From: Kitasatospora phosalacinea
GTDB taxonomy: Bacteria; Actinomycetota; Actinomycetes; Streptomycetales; Streptomycetaceae
Assembly (NCBI RefSeq): GCF_030268885.1
Contig: NZ_BSSA01000007.1
Location: forward strand, 239,558-303,557
Reading direction: 5' to 3'
DNA: 64,000 bases
Made by a program: the position numbers and the translations under genes. Positions within the stretch are counted from its first letter, which is position 1; each line of letters begins with the position of its first letter. Below the pieces are notes generated by a model. The model was not told where the DNA came from. It saw only the letters and a list, made by a program, of their open reading frames with translations, and did no database searches. This document shows positions 54,697-63,214 of the stretch, one piece after another.

Positions 54697-55839
54697 TCAG
54701 GCGAGGGCGTCGATCTGGGTCTTGACCTTGCCCGCGAGCTCGGCCGGCAGCGGCACGTAGCCGACCGCGCCGATGGCCTGCTGGCCCGCGTCGCTGACGG
54801 TGTAGTTCAGGAAGGACTTCAGGACCGGCAGGGTGTCGGCCTTGTTGCCCTTGTCGCAGACGATCTCGTAGGTGACCAGGGTGATCGGGTAGTTGCCCTC
54901 GGCCTTGGTCGCGTAGTCGATGTCCAGCGCCAGGTCGGCACCGGTGCCGACGACCTTGGCGGAGGCCAGGGTGGCGGCGGCGTTGGCGGCGGTGGCCTCG
55001 ACCGGCTTGGAGGCGCCGGTGTTGATCGCGGCGCTGTTCAGCTTGTTGGTCTGGGCGTAGGAGAGCTCGACGTAGGAGATCGAGTTCTTGGTCTGCTTCA
55101 CCAGGGCCGCGACGCCGGCGGAGCCGTTCGCGGACTGGCCGCCCTGGCCCGCCCAGGACTTGGCGGCCGGGTACTTCCAGTTGCCGCCGCCGGCCTTGGC
55201 CAGGTAGCCGGTCAGGTTGGCGGTGGTGCCGGAGTCCTCCGAGCGGTGGATCGCCTGGATGTCGGCGGCCGGGAGGTTGACGCCCGGGTTCAGGGCGGCG
55301 ATCGCCGGGTCGTTCCACTTGGTGATCTGCGAGTCGAAGATCTTCGCCAGGGTCGGGCCGTCCACGACCAGCTTGTCGACGCCCTCGATGTTGAAGACGA
55401 TCGAGACCAGGCCGCCGACCATCGGGAGGTCGATCGCCTGGCCGCCGGTGCAGACCGCCTTCGAGGCGTCGACCTCGGTCGCCTTGAGGGCCGAGTCGGA
55501 GCCCGCGAAGGCGACCTTGCCCTGGTTGAACTGGGTGACGCCGGCACCGGAGCCGCCGCCGGAGTAGGTCAGGGTGGCGCTGGAGCAGGCGGCGCTGTAG
55601 GCGGCCTTCCAGACGTCGATGGCCGGAGCCTGCGCGGTCGAACCGGCGCCCAGCAGCTGACCGCCCTTGTCGGCACAGGCGATCTTGGCCGGAGCGGCCG
55701 CCGTCGAACCACCGGTGGAGGAGCCCGAGGTGGTCTTCGAGGTGTTGTCGTCCGTGCCGCAAGCCGAGAGCGACAGCGTGGAGACGAGCGCGACGGCACC
55801 GATGGCGAGGGCCTTGGAGCGGCCGTTCCGCAGGTTCAC
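54697..55839 (-). CDS. pstS: phosphate-binding lipoprotein PstS
   Basis: 380 residues. A lipoprotein signal with lipobox LSAC (Cys27) and a Ser/Thr/Gly linker precede the binding domain. GGQLLGAGSTAQAPAIDVWK holds the phosphate-binding Ser/Thr loop, YSGGGSGAGVTQFNQG and FAGSDSALK line the site, and HRSEDSGTTANLTGYLA completes it. It captures phosphate at the outer membrane face for PstCAB. Its promoter carries a clear PHO box. Confidence 0.97.
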   Translation of the reverse strand: MNLRNGRSKALAIGAVALVSTLSLSACGTDDNTSKTTSGSSTGGSTAAAPAKIACADKGGQLLGAGSTAQAPAIDVWKAAYSAACSSATLTYSGGGSGAGVTQFNQGKVAFAGSDSALKATEVDASKAVCTGGQAIDLPMVGGLVSIVFNIEGVDKLVVDGPTLAKIFDSQITKWNDPAIAALNPGVNLPAADIQAIHRSEDSGTTANLTGYLAKAGGGNWKYPAAKSWAGQGGQSANGSAGVAALVKQTKNSISYVELSYAQTNKLNSAAINTGASKPVEATAANAAATLASAKVVGTGADLALDIDYATKAEGNYPITLVTYEIVCDKGNKADTLPVLKSFLNYTVSDAGQQAIGAVGYVPLPAELAGKVKTQIDALA

Positions 55840-55925
55840 TGGGTGTCCCTTTCTGAGGCAATGCCGGTCTCGGAACGACCGGTTTTGCTGTGGTCCGGGG
55901 CCCTTCCGGCCCTCCGGTAACCCAG

Positions 55926-55980
55926 AAGTTAGGCAGGACAGGTGACGCGTCAGCCCGACGCAAATGAACGGGGAGTGAAC
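55926..55980 (-). promoter_or_regulatory. pstS promoter with PHO box
   Basis: On the minus strand two perfect-length 11-base PhoP repeats lie side by side: GTTCACTCCCC (55980-55970) and GTTCATTTGCG (55969-55959). They are close to the published Streptomyces pstS PHO box. TAACTT (55931-55926) is the -10 candidate, with GCTGAC about 17 bases upstream as -35. Confidence 0.88.
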
Positions 55981-56083
55981 CTCGAAGGGACGTCAGGAAA
56001 CTGCGGCCGGTAGTAACGGTTGCGTCACGGTGGGGGCGCGGTGAGATCACCCGTACGACCTGTGCGAACCACCCGGACGGCCC

Positions 56084-56590
56084 TCAGCCGAGCAGCAGCT
56101 CCAGCAGCGCGTCCACCAGCACCCGGTCCCGCGGGTGGGTCAGCCGCTCCTTGGCGCGCTTCGGCGGCAGCCACTCCAGGCGGTCCACCTCCCGGTTGGG
56201 CCGGAACGCGCCACCCGTGGGCACCGCCGACCAGTACCGGACCTCCTTGGGGCGGCCGTGCGCCAGGTAGTGCTGCGCCGGCAGCTCCGCCCCCAGCACG
56301 CAGCGCATCCCGGTCTCCTCCAGCACCTCGCGCAGCGCCGCCGCCCGCCAGCCCTCCCCCGGGTCCAGCTTCCCCTTCGGCAGGCTCCAGTCGTCGTACT
56401 TGGGCCGGTGCACCAGCGCGATCCGCGGCTTCTTGCGGCCCTTGCCGCCCTTCTTCGGCGGCCCCGGCACCCACAGCACCGCCCCCGCCGCCAGCACCGT
56501 CGAACGGGAGCCCGCCGCCGGACGGCGGTCGAGGCGGGCGGTGCCCGACCGGACCGGGGCGGGGGCGGGCGGGGAGGGGCGATCGGGCAT
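56084..56590 (-). CDS. Nudix hydrolase (MutT-like)
   Basis: 168 residues. The Nudix box reads GKLDPGEGWRAAALREVLEE followed by TGM, matching G-x5-E-x7-REVxEExG. VHRPKYDDWSLPKGKL precedes it. The region before it (about 30-58) has a basic KKGGKGRKK loop. Family members near ppk/CHAD genes may hydrolyse diadenosine polyphosphates or oxidised nucleotides, which is inference. It follows the CHAD gene by 40 bases. Confidence 0.9.
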   Translation of the reverse strand: MPDRPSPPAPAPVRSGTARLDRRPAAGSRSTVLAAGAVLWVPGPPKKGGKGRKKPRIALVHRPKYDDWSLPKGKLDPGEGWRAAALREVLEETGMRCVLGAELPAQHYLAHGRPKEVRYWSAVPTGGAFRPNREVDRLEWLPPKRAKERLTHPRDRVLVDALLELLLG

Positions 56591-56630
56591 CAGTGGTACG
56601 CGGTCCGTCCGGGCGGGGGCGACGAGGTCC

Positions 56631-57698
56631 TCAGCCCGGCAGCACCGCCACCGGACCCACCAGTCCCGGGGCCACCCCCGGCCACTGGCGCCCGAAAGCG
56701 TACCGGGCCGACTCGACCGCCAAACGCTGGTCCGCGTGCACCACGCCCAGCACGTACGCCGTCGCCGGGGTGATCCGCGGCGTGCGCGCCGCCGTCGCCA
56801 CCGTCGCCGCCGCGTCCGACGCCTCCTGGTGGCGGGCCAGCACCCCGTCCAGCTCCGCCAGGCCCCCGCCCGGCGCGCCGCACACCTCCAGCGCGTACCG
56901 GGCCCGCTTCACCAGGATCCGGGCCCGCAGCCACGGCGCGTCGTCCGCCGCCAGCGCCGCGTCCGCGTCCGCCGCCGCACGCGCCGCCGGGACGGCGCCC
57001 GGCTCCGCCGCCGTCCCGCCCAGCCGGTGCAGCCCCGCCCCGCCGTACGCCTGCGCCGCCCGCTGCCACGGCAGCCGCTCGCCCGCGCCCAGCAGCGCCG
57101 CCAGCGCCGCCGCGGTCTGCGGCAGCAGCGCCGCGGCCGGCTCCGCGGCCGCCGCGGTCAGCGGCACCTCCCCGGCCAGCAGCGTCATCCGGTCCGCCAG
57201 CGCGTGCAGCCGGGCCGAGCGCAGCTCCTGCAGCAGCGCGGTGTGCGCCCGGGTCCTGGCCAGCGTCAGCTGCCGCTCCAGCAGCGCCCGGGCCTTGGGC
57301 GCGCCCGCGTGCCCGGCCAGCATGCCCGCCCCCTCCGGGGAGGCGTCGGCCAGCGAGTCCAGCGCGCCCGTCAGCCGCACCGCGCGCCGCTGGTAGCCGG
57401 GCTCCTGGGCGAGCAGGTTGAGCAGCCAGCGTAGTTCGGTGCGCGACTCCTGGGCCCACTGCGGGTCGAACGCCGCCGCGAAGGTGTGCAGCGCCCCGCC
57501 GACCCGGCGCACCGCGCGCAGCAGGTCGTCCGCGGCCTGCGCCGACGCCGGGAGCGCCCCCGGTCTCGACCCCGCCTCGCCGACCACCTGCGGCAGGGCG
57601 CGCAGGAACGCGCCCGCCTGGGCGGTCAGGTAGCCGGCAAGGACCTCCCCGGCGGTCGCGGTGCGCGCCACCGGGGCCGTCGTCGGCGCATCGGTCAT
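56631..57698 (-). CDS. CHAD domain protein (polyphosphate-binding)
   Basis: 355 residues, all helical with regularly placed Arg, Lys and His: DDLLRAVRRVGGALHTFAAA, RTELRWLLNLLA, RARILVKRARYALEVCG. CHAD domains form a basic groove that binds polyphosphate. No CYTH domain is fused. ppk lies directly upstream on the same strand, separated by a hairpin. This supports a role at polyphosphate granules. Confidence 0.9.
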   Translation of the reverse strand: MTDAPTTAPVARTATAGEVLAGYLTAQAGAFLRALPQVVGEAGSRPGALPASAQAADDLLRAVRRVGGALHTFAAAFDPQWAQESRTELRWLLNLLAQEPGYQRRAVRLTGALDSLADASPEGAGMLAGHAGAPKARALLERQLTLARTRAHTALLQELRSARLHALADRMTLLAGEVPLTAAAAEPAAALLPQTAAALAALLGAGERLPWQRAAQAYGGAGLHRLGGTAAEPGAVPAARAAADADAALAADDAPWLRARILVKRARYALEVCGAPGGGLAELDGVLARHQEASDAAATVATAARTPRITPATAYVLGVVHADQRLAVESARYAFGRQWPGVAPGLVGPVAVLPG

Positions 57699-57750
57699 GG
57701 CTGTGGCTCTCCCCGATTCCCTCCCTGGGCCTGCCCCAGGGGTGCAGTCC

Positions 57751-57781
57751 GCCCGCGCCGGGGCTCCCGGCGCGGGCGGGG
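57751..57781 (-). terminator. hairpin after ppk
   Basis: CCGCCCGCGCCGG (57751-57763) pairs perfectly with 57769-57781 over a 5-base loop, 7 bases after the ppk stop and 53 bases before the CHAD start. Confidence 0.78.
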
Positions 57782-57787
57782 TGCCGC

Positions 57788-60235
57788 TCAGCGCGCGGCG
57801 GCGGAGCCGCGGTTGCGGCGGCGCGAGTCGATCAGCAGGTCCTGGACGTGGCGCAGCGGGCGGCCCTCGGCGTCCTGCGCGTGCCTGGTCCAGGTGCCGT
57901 CCGCGCCCAGGTGCCAGGAGTCGGTCTCGTCGGAGACGCCGAGCTCCAGCAGCCCGTTCAGCTCGGCCCGGTGCGCCGGGTCGGTGACCCGCACCAGGGC
58001 CTCGATCCGGCGGTCCAGGTTGCGGTGCATCATGTCGGCGCTGCCGATCCACACCTCCGGGTCGCCGCCGTTGCCGAACACGAACACCCGCGAGTGCTCC
58101 AGGAACCGCCCGAGGATCGACCGCACCCGGACGTTCTCGCTCAGCCCCGGCACGCCCGGCCGGATCGCGCAGATGCCGCGCACCCACACGTCCACCGGCA
58201 CCCCGGCCTGCGAGGCCCGGTACAGCGCGTCGATGACCACCTCGTCGACGATCGAGTTGACCTTGATCTTGACGAAGGCGGGCCGCCCGGCCCGGTGGTG
58301 CGCGATCTCCCCGTTGATCCGCGCCACCAGCCCGTCCCGCAGCCCGCGCGGCGCGGTCAGCAGCCGCCGGTACGACTCGCGCCGCGAGTAGCCCGACAGC
58401 CGGTTGAACAGGTCCGACAGGTCCGCACCGACCTGCGGGTCGGCCGTCAGCAGGCCCAGGTCCTCGTACAGCCGGGCTGTCTTCGGGTGGTAGTTGCCGG
58501 TGCCGACGTGCGAGTAGCGGCGCAGCGTGTCGCCCTCCTGGCGGACCACCAGCGACAGCTTGCAGTGCGTCTTCAGCCCGACCAGTCCGTACACCACGTG
58601 GCAGCCGGACTCCTCCAGCTTCCGGGCCCACTTGATGTTCGCCTGCTCGTCGAACCGGGCCTTGATCTCCACCAGCACCAGCACCTGCTTGCCGGACTCC
58701 GCCGCGTCGATCAAGGCGTCCACGATCGGCGAGTCGCCGGAGGTGCGGTACAGCGTCTGCTTGATCGCCAGCACGTGCGGGTCGGCGGCGGCCTGCTCCA
58801 GGAACGCCTGCACCGAGGTGGAGAACGAGTCGTACGGGTGGTGCAGCAGCACGTCCCGCTCGCGCATGGCGGCGAAGATGTCCGGCAGCGTCGCCGACTC
58901 CACGTCGGTCAGCCCGCGCGCCGTGCCCGCCACGAACTTCGGGTACTTCAGCTCCGGCCGGTCCAGGTCGGCGATCCCGAACAGCCCGGTCAGGTCCAGC
59001 GGCCCGGGCAGCGGGAAGACCTCCGCCTCGGTGATGTTCAGCTCCCGCACCAGCAGGTCCAGGATGTACGGGTCGATCGACTCCTCGACCTCCAGGCGCA
59101 CCGGCGGGCCGAAGCGGCGCCGCATCAGCTCCTTCTCCAGCGCCTTCAGGATGTTCTCGGTGTCGTCCTCCTCCACCTCCAGGTCCTCGTTGCGGGTGAC
59201 CCGGAACGCGTGGTGGGCGAGCACCTCCATCCCCGGGAACAGCTCCTCCAGGTGCGCCCCCATCACGTCCTCCAGCGGCACGTACCGCTGCGGCGAGGCC
59301 TCCAGGAAGCGGGACAGCGACTGCGGCACCTTCACCCGGGCGAAGTGCTTGTGCCCCGACACCGGGTTGCGGACCACCACCGCCAGGTTCAGCGACAGCC
59401 CCGATATGTACGGGAACGGGTGCGCCGGGTCGACCGCCAGCGGCGTCAGGACGGGGAAGATCTGCTGCCGGAACAGCGTGTGCAGCCGGGCCTGCTCGCT
59501 CTCCGCCAGGTCCGGCCAGCGCACCAGCTCGATGCCCTCGGCCGCCAGGTCCGGCAGCACCTCCTGCTGGAAGGTCGCCGCGTGGCGCGCCATCAGCTCG
59601 CGCGAGCGCCGCCAGATCTGGTCCAGCACCTCGCGCGGCTGCAGGCCGGACGCCGAGCGCTGGGCCACCCCGGTGGCGATCCGGCGCTTGAGGCCCGCGA
59701 CCCGCACCATGAAGAACTCGTCCAGGTTGGACCCGAAGATCGCCAGGAACTTGGCCCGCTCCAGCAGCGGGACGTCCGGGTCCTCCGCGAGCTCCAGCAC
59801 CCGCTCGTTGAACGCCAGCCAGCTGCGCTCGCGGTCCAGGAACCGGCCCTGCGGCAGCTCCGCCTCCTCCGCGGCGCCGGCACCGCCCGGTGCTCCCGCC
59901 AGGAAGGCCGCCGACACCGCGGCGGGCAGCGCCGTGGCCGCCCGCGGCGCCCCGGCGCCGGACTCCGCCTCGGGACCGGCCGCCCCGGCCTTGCCGCGCA
60001 CCGGGACCGGACGCGGCCGCGCCTGCTTGTCGGCGTCCTTGCCGGTGTCCTTGCTGGCGTCCTTCCCGGTGTCCTTGCCGGCGTCCTTCCCGGTGTCCTT
60101 GCCGGCGTCCTTGCCGGCGGCGGTCCTGCCGCGGGCGCCGGACCCGGACCTCGCGCCCGACCGCACGGCGGGCTTCTGCTCACTGCTGCGCTCGACCGGA
60201 CCGGCCGAGTCGGTGACGGGGCGGGGGATGCTCAT
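57788..60235 (-). CDS. ppk: polyphosphate kinase 1 with repetitive N-terminal extension
   Basis: 815 residues. The first 125 or so are a disordered extension, including seven KDxG repeats (41-70) and Ala/Pro-rich sequence. The PPK1 core starts at [59 protein letters not shown], the phospholipase-D-like [20 protein letters not shown] (catalytic His) and [20 protein letters not shown] are diagnostic. It makes polyphosphate from ATP reversibly. AGGAGGAG is about 9 bases before ATG 60235. The frame open to 60400 lacks support. Confidence 0.95.
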   Translation of the reverse strand: MSIPRPVTDSAGPVERSSEQKPAVRSGARSGSGARGRTAAGKDAGKDTGKDAGKDTGKDASKDTGKDADKQARPRPVPVRGKAGAAGPEAESGAGAPRAATALPAAVSAAFLAGAPGGAGAAEEAELPQGRFLDRERSWLAFNERVLELAEDPDVPLLERAKFLAIFGSNLDEFFMVRVAGLKRRIATGVAQRSASGLQPREVLDQIWRRSRELMARHAATFQQEVLPDLAAEGIELVRWPDLAESEQARLHTLFRQQIFPVLTPLAVDPAHPFPYISGLSLNLAVVVRNPVSGHKHFARVKVPQSLSRFLEASPQRYVPLEDVMGAHLEELFPGMEVLAHHAFRVTRNEDLEVEEDDTENILKALEKELMRRRFGPPVRLEVEESIDPYILDLLVRELNITEAEVFPLPGPLDLTGLFGIADLDRPELKYPKFVAGTARGLTDVESATLPDIFAAMRERDVLLHHPYDSFSTSVQAFLEQAAADPHVLAIKQTLYRTSGDSPIVDALIDAAESGKQVLVLVEIKARFDEQANIKWARKLEESGCHVVYGLVGLKTHCKLSLVVRQEGDTLRRYSHVGTGNYHPKTARLYEDLGLLTADPQVGADLSDLFNRLSGYSRRESYRRLLTAPRGLRDGLVARINGEIAHHRAGRPAFVKIKVNSIVDEVVIDALYRASQAGVPVDVWVRGICAIRPGVPGLSENVRVRSILGRFLEHSRVFVFGNGGDPEVWIGSADMMHRNLDRRIEALVRVTDPAHRAELNGLLELGVSDETDSWHLGADGTWTRHAQDAEGRPLRHVQDLLIDSRRRNRGSAAAR
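60026..60115 (-). repeat. tandem repeat encoding KDxG units in PPK
   Basis: Seven four-residue units ([28 protein letters not shown]) are encoded at residues 41-68, in a 12- or 24-base DNA repeat built on GTCCTTGCCGGC and GTCCTTCCCGGT words. Confidence 0.9.
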
Positions 60236-60533
60236 GGGTTCCAGCTCCTCCTGCAGGACGCGGCCCCGGCGGGGCGAAGGGCATGACTCCGCAGGCTGCT
60301 CGTCCTCGTCGACCCACGTCCACCCGCCCGGGGACGCCGGGACCCGCCCGGAGGGGCGGTGGGTGGAGCGGTGACGCGGACGCGGCAATACGGACGACAT
60401 TCTGTGATCTTCGCGGCGTCAATTGAATCCACGGTAAACACCGCATGGCCAGGAGGAAAGCTGAGTCCGTCACCCCCGTGGCTGCTAACGGACGCTCCCT
60501 TCCGCCGCTCCCTTCCGCCCGCGTCCGGCCGGC
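60236..60533. other. ppk-mshD intergenic region, about 298 bases
   Basis: No gene supported. AT content rises at 60398-60440. Minus-strand GTTTACCGTGG followed by ATTCAATTGAC (60438-60417) could be a degenerate PhoP direct repeat 180-200 bases before the ppk start. A plus-strand frame from 60445 overlaps mshD in antisense and looks like a GC shadow. Confidence 0.35.
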
Positions 60534-61454
60534 TCAGCGCGGACCGGACGGCTGCCACCGGTACATCAGGTCGACCTCGTGGACCTCGAACCCGAGCCGC
60601 TCGTACACCCGGACGGCGGCCGCGTTGTCCGCGTCCACGTACAGCATCACCGTCGGCAGGCCGCGCTCCAGGACCAGGTGCCGCAGACCCACCGCCGTCA
60701 ACGCCTTACCCAGGCCATTACCCTGCTCCGCCGGATCCACCCCCACCACGTACACCTCGCCCGGCCCGTCCGGCTGGACCTTCGTCCAGTGGAAGCCCAC
60801 CAACCGGTCGTCCCGCTCCGCCAGGAAGAAGCCCTTCGGGTCGAACCACGGCTCGGCGATCCGCTCCGCCAGGTCGCGCTCCGTCCAGGAACCCTGCTCC
60901 GGGTGGTGCGCGAAGGCCAGCGCGTTCAGCGCCAGCCAGGCCGACTCGTCACGGCCCGGCTCGAAGGTCCGCAACCGCACGCCCGCGGGCAGCGGCACCG
61001 CGTCCGGGGCGGGCGCGGTGCGCCGCATCTGGCGCAGCTCGCGCACCAGCACCGCCCCGTGCACCTCGGCCAGGTGCCGGGCGGCCGGGAGACCGCCGTG
61101 CGCCCAGAAGTCCAGCCCGCCGTCGGCCCCGGCCAGCACCGCGCGCACCAGCTCGCCGCCCAGGCCCCGGCCGCGCTCGGCCGGGGCCACCGTCAGCTCC
61201 ACCGTCCCGGGCCGCTCCCCCTCCACCTGCGCGTAGCCCACCACCGTGCCGTCCACCGGCTGCAGCAGGTGCCGCACCCCTTCGCGCGGGCTGTCCGGCC
61301 GGATCCGCAGCCGCCCGGCCTCCGACACCGCCTCCCGCCCGTCCGCCCGGGCGGCCGCCGCCAGCAGCTCCCGCACCTGCCCGGCCTGCTCCGCCGTCAG
61401 CACCTCGACCCGCTCGACCCGGCCCGCACCTGACGTGTTCTCAGAAGTCCGCAT
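60534..61454 (-). CDS. mshD: mycothiol synthase (tandem GNAT acetyltransferase)
   Basis: 306 residues. Two GNAT domains: ELTVAPAERGRGLGGELVRA in the first (about 85-105), YVVGVDPAEQGNGLGKALTA with LHLVLERGL-like helix in the second (about 230-260). MLYVDADNAAAVRVYERLGF and VHEVDLMYRW end the protein as in MshD. It acetylates the cysteinyl amine of Cys-GlcN-Ins in the last step of mycothiol synthesis, which marks an actinobacterium. ATG 61454 lies exactly 7 bases after TACGCT, a leaderless arrangement. Confidence 0.95.
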   Translation of the reverse strand: MRTSENTSGAGRVERVEVLTAEQAGQVRELLAAAARADGREAVSEAGRLRIRPDSPREGVRHLLQPVDGTVVGYAQVEGERPGTVELTVAPAERGRGLGGELVRAVLAGADGGLDFWAHGGLPAARHLAEVHGAVLVRELRQMRRTAPAPDAVPLPAGVRLRTFEPGRDESAWLALNALAFAHHPEQGSWTERDLAERIAEPWFDPKGFFLAERDDRLVGFHWTKVQPDGPGEVYVVGVDPAEQGNGLGKALTAVGLRHLVLERGLPTVMLYVDADNAAAVRVYERLGFEVHEVDLMYRWQPSGPR

Positions 61455-61461
61455 ACCAGCG

Positions 61462-61467
61462 AGCGTA
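61462..61467 (-). promoter_or_regulatory. -10 element of the mshD leaderless promoter
   Basis: TACGCT on the minus strand ends 7 bases before ATG 61454. Confidence 0.55.
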
Positions 61468-61576
61468 CGTTCTCCGCCCGGCTTTCCGTACGGGCGCTCC
61501 CCCGATCCCTGCCGTCGGCCGTCGCCCGGCGGCTCCTCCGGTGGTGCCGGTCGTTCCGGGGGCTCCGGCGGCCACG

Positions 61577-61654
61577 GTCGTTCCGGTGGGTACGGTCGTT
61601 CCGGTGGGTACGGTCGTTCCGGTGGGTACGGTCGTTCCGGTGGGTACGGTCGTT
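61577..61654. repeat. 18-base tandem repeat upstream of mshD
   Basis: GTCGTTCCGGTGGGTACG occurs four times without a mismatch (61577-61648), followed by a partial fifth copy (GTCGTT, 61649-61654). Degenerate copies flank it on both sides (about 61550-61576 and 61655-61680). It lies between the tetR stop (61661) and the mshD promoter. Confidence 0.95.
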
Positions 61655-61660
61655 AGGCGG

Positions 61661-62317
61661 CTACGGTCGTTCCGGCGGCCAGGCCGCGAGCGCCAGTTCG
61701 GCCGTCGCGGCCAGCTCCGTCGTGTCCGCCCCGTCCCTGGCCCGCTGCGACATGCCCTGCAGCACCGTCCCGAAGTACCGCGCCAGCGCTGCCGGGGACG
61801 TCCCCGGCGGCAGCTCACCCAGCCGCTCGGCGTCCGTCAGCCGCTCCTCGAACAGCCGCAGGTTCTCCGCCCGCAGCCCGCGCAGGAACTCCGCCACCTC
61901 CTCGTCCTGGGCCGCGGTGTTCACCGCCGCGTTCATCACCAGGCAGCCCGCCGGATGCGTCGGGTCCGGGTAGATCCGCGCCGCCTCCCGCAGGATCCGG
62001 GCGAAGGCCGCCCGCGCCGACGCCTCCTGCGCCAGCGCCACCCCCACGAACCCGCCCTCCGGGGAGCGCCCGTACCCCTCCACCACCTCGCGGAACAGCG
62101 CCGCCTTGTCTCCGAACGCCGCGTACAGGCTGCCCGGCTTGATCCCCATCGCCCCGGTCAGTTCGCCCACCGAGGTGGCCTGGTAGCCGCGCTCCCAGAA
62201 CAGCCTGGTCGCCGCCGCCAGCACCGCCGTCCGGTCGAACGCGGGCGGCCTGCCCCGCTTCGCCGCCGTCCCGGTCGTCCCGGTAGTCCCGGCCGTCCTC
62301 GTCGCCTCCGGTGTCAT
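61661..62317 (-). CDS. TetR-family transcriptional regulator
   Basis: 218 residues. The N-terminal DNA-binding domain has GRPPAFDRTAVLAAATRLFW, SVGELTGAMGIKPGSLYAAF (HTH) and GDKAALFREVVEGY. The C-terminal domain (about 80-215) has AGCLVMNAAVNTAAQDEEVA and TVLQGMSQRARDGADTTELA, like TetR_C of the YxaF/LmrA group. ATG 62317 lies 7 bases after TAGAAT. It is divergent from an SDR gene, and two similar palindromes lie between them, suggesting it represses both. Confidence 0.92.
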   Translation of the reverse strand: MTPEATRTAGTTGTTGTAAKRGRPPAFDRTAVLAAATRLFWERGYQATSVGELTGAMGIKPGSLYAAFGDKAALFREVVEGYGRSPEGGFVGVALAQEASARAAFARILREAARIYPDPTHPAGCLVMNAAVNTAAQDEEVAEFLRGLRAENLRLFEERLTDAERLGELPPGTSPAALARYFGTVLQGMSQRARDGADTTELAATAELALAAWPPERP

Positions 62318-62324
62318 GCCGACC

Positions 62325-62330
62325 ATTCTA
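62325..62330 (-). promoter_or_regulatory. -10 element of the tetR leaderless promoter
   Basis: TAGAAT on the minus strand ends 7 bases before ATG 62317 and touches operator copy 1. Confidence 0.6.
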
Positions 62331-62344
62331 GAGCGACCGTTCAA
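62329..62344. promoter_or_regulatory. TetR operator candidate 1
   Basis: TAGAGCGACCGTTCAA matches operator candidate 2 at 12 of 16 positions and overlaps the -10 region of tetR. Confidence 0.6.
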
Positions 62345-62374
62345 GAAATCCGCCGGAGCGTGCTAGCTTCTTTC

Positions 62375-62390
62375 TTGAGCGATCACTCAA
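62375..62390. promoter_or_regulatory. TetR operator candidate 2
   Basis: TTGAGCGATCACTCAA is a near-perfect palindrome (14 of 16 symmetric positions) 32 bases before the SDR start. Its centre is 46 bases from operator candidate 1. Confidence 0.65.
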
Positions 62391-62422
62391 CAAATGGGTG
62401 ACGCCGAGAGAAGGGAACCGCC

Positions 62423-63196
62423 ATGCCCGCACGCCCGCTCGACGGCAAGACCGCCCTGGTCACCGGCGCCTCCCGGGGCATCGGCCGCGCCATCGCCGAA
62501 CGCCTCGCCCACGACGGCGCCACCGTCGCCCTCGCCTACGCCCGCGACCACTCCGCCGCCACCGCCGTCCTCGACGGCATCCGCGCCCGCGGCGGCCGCG
62601 CCTTCCTCGTCCACGCCCCCCTCGGCACCCACGGCGACGCCGCCCGGCTCTGGGCCGCCTACGACGACACCCGGTCCCCGCACCTGGAGGACGACGGCCT
62701 CGACATCCTGGTCAACAACGCCGGCATCGGCCGCAGCGCCGCCCTCGCCGACCTCACCGAGGAAGCCTTCGACGAAGTCTTCGCCGTCAACGTCCGCGCC
62801 CCCTTCTTCCTCGTCCAGCAGGCCCTCCCCCGCCTGCGCGACGGCGGACGCATCATCAACGTCTCCAGCGGCGCCGCCCGCATCGCGATGCCCGAGATCA
62901 TCGCCTACGCCGCCACCAAGGGCGCCCTGGACACCTTCACCCTCAACCTCGCCAAGGAGCTCGGCCCCCGCGGCATCACCGCCAACTCCGTCCACCCCGG
63001 CATCGTCGACACCGACGTCAACGCCGCCTGGCTCCGCGACAACCCCGCCGCCCAGGCCCACGCCGCCTCCCTCGCCGCCCTGAACCGCGTGGCCGACCCC
63101 ACCGACATCGCCGACGTCGTGGCCTTCCTCGCCTCCCACGACGCCCGCTGGGTCACCGGCCGCACCATCGACGCGACCGGCGGCGCCGGGCTCTGA
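62423..63196 (+). CDS. short-chain dehydrogenase/reductase
   Basis: 257 residues. TGASRGIG is the cofactor-binding loop, NNAG the structural motif, INVSSGAARIAMPEIIAYAA contains catalytic Ser and YAATK the Tyr/Lys pair. NSVHPGIVDTDV and RWVTGRTIDATGGAGL complete a classical SDR of the FabG-like group. NADP(H) preference and substrate are unknown. GAAGGG precedes ATG 62423. It is divergently paired with a TetR regulator. Confidence 0.93.
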   Translation: MPARPLDGKTALVTGASRGIGRAIAERLAHDGATVALAYARDHSAATAVLDGIRARGGRAFLVHAPLGTHGDAARLWAAYDDTRSPHLEDDGLDILVNNAGIGRSAALADLTEEAFDEVFAVNVRAPFFLVQQALPRLRDGGRIINVSSGAARIAMPEIIAYAATKGALDTFTLNLAKELGPRGITANSVHPGIVDTDVNAAWLRDNPAAQAHAASLAALNRVADPTDIADVVAFLASHDARWVTGRTIDATGGAGL

Positions 63197-63214
63197 GTCG
63201 ATCCTCCGTTCGGT

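Noticed and set aside
60445..61236. A plus-strand 263-codon ORF antisense to mshD
   Set aside because: mshD has both GNAT motifs and a leaderless promoter. The plus frame is Ser/Arg-rich with no recognisable domain.
61441..61818. A minus-strand ORF encoding repeated VPTGTT hexapeptides
   Set aside because: It is created by the 18-base tandem repeat, overlaps tetR and the mshD start, and lacks a ribosome binding site.
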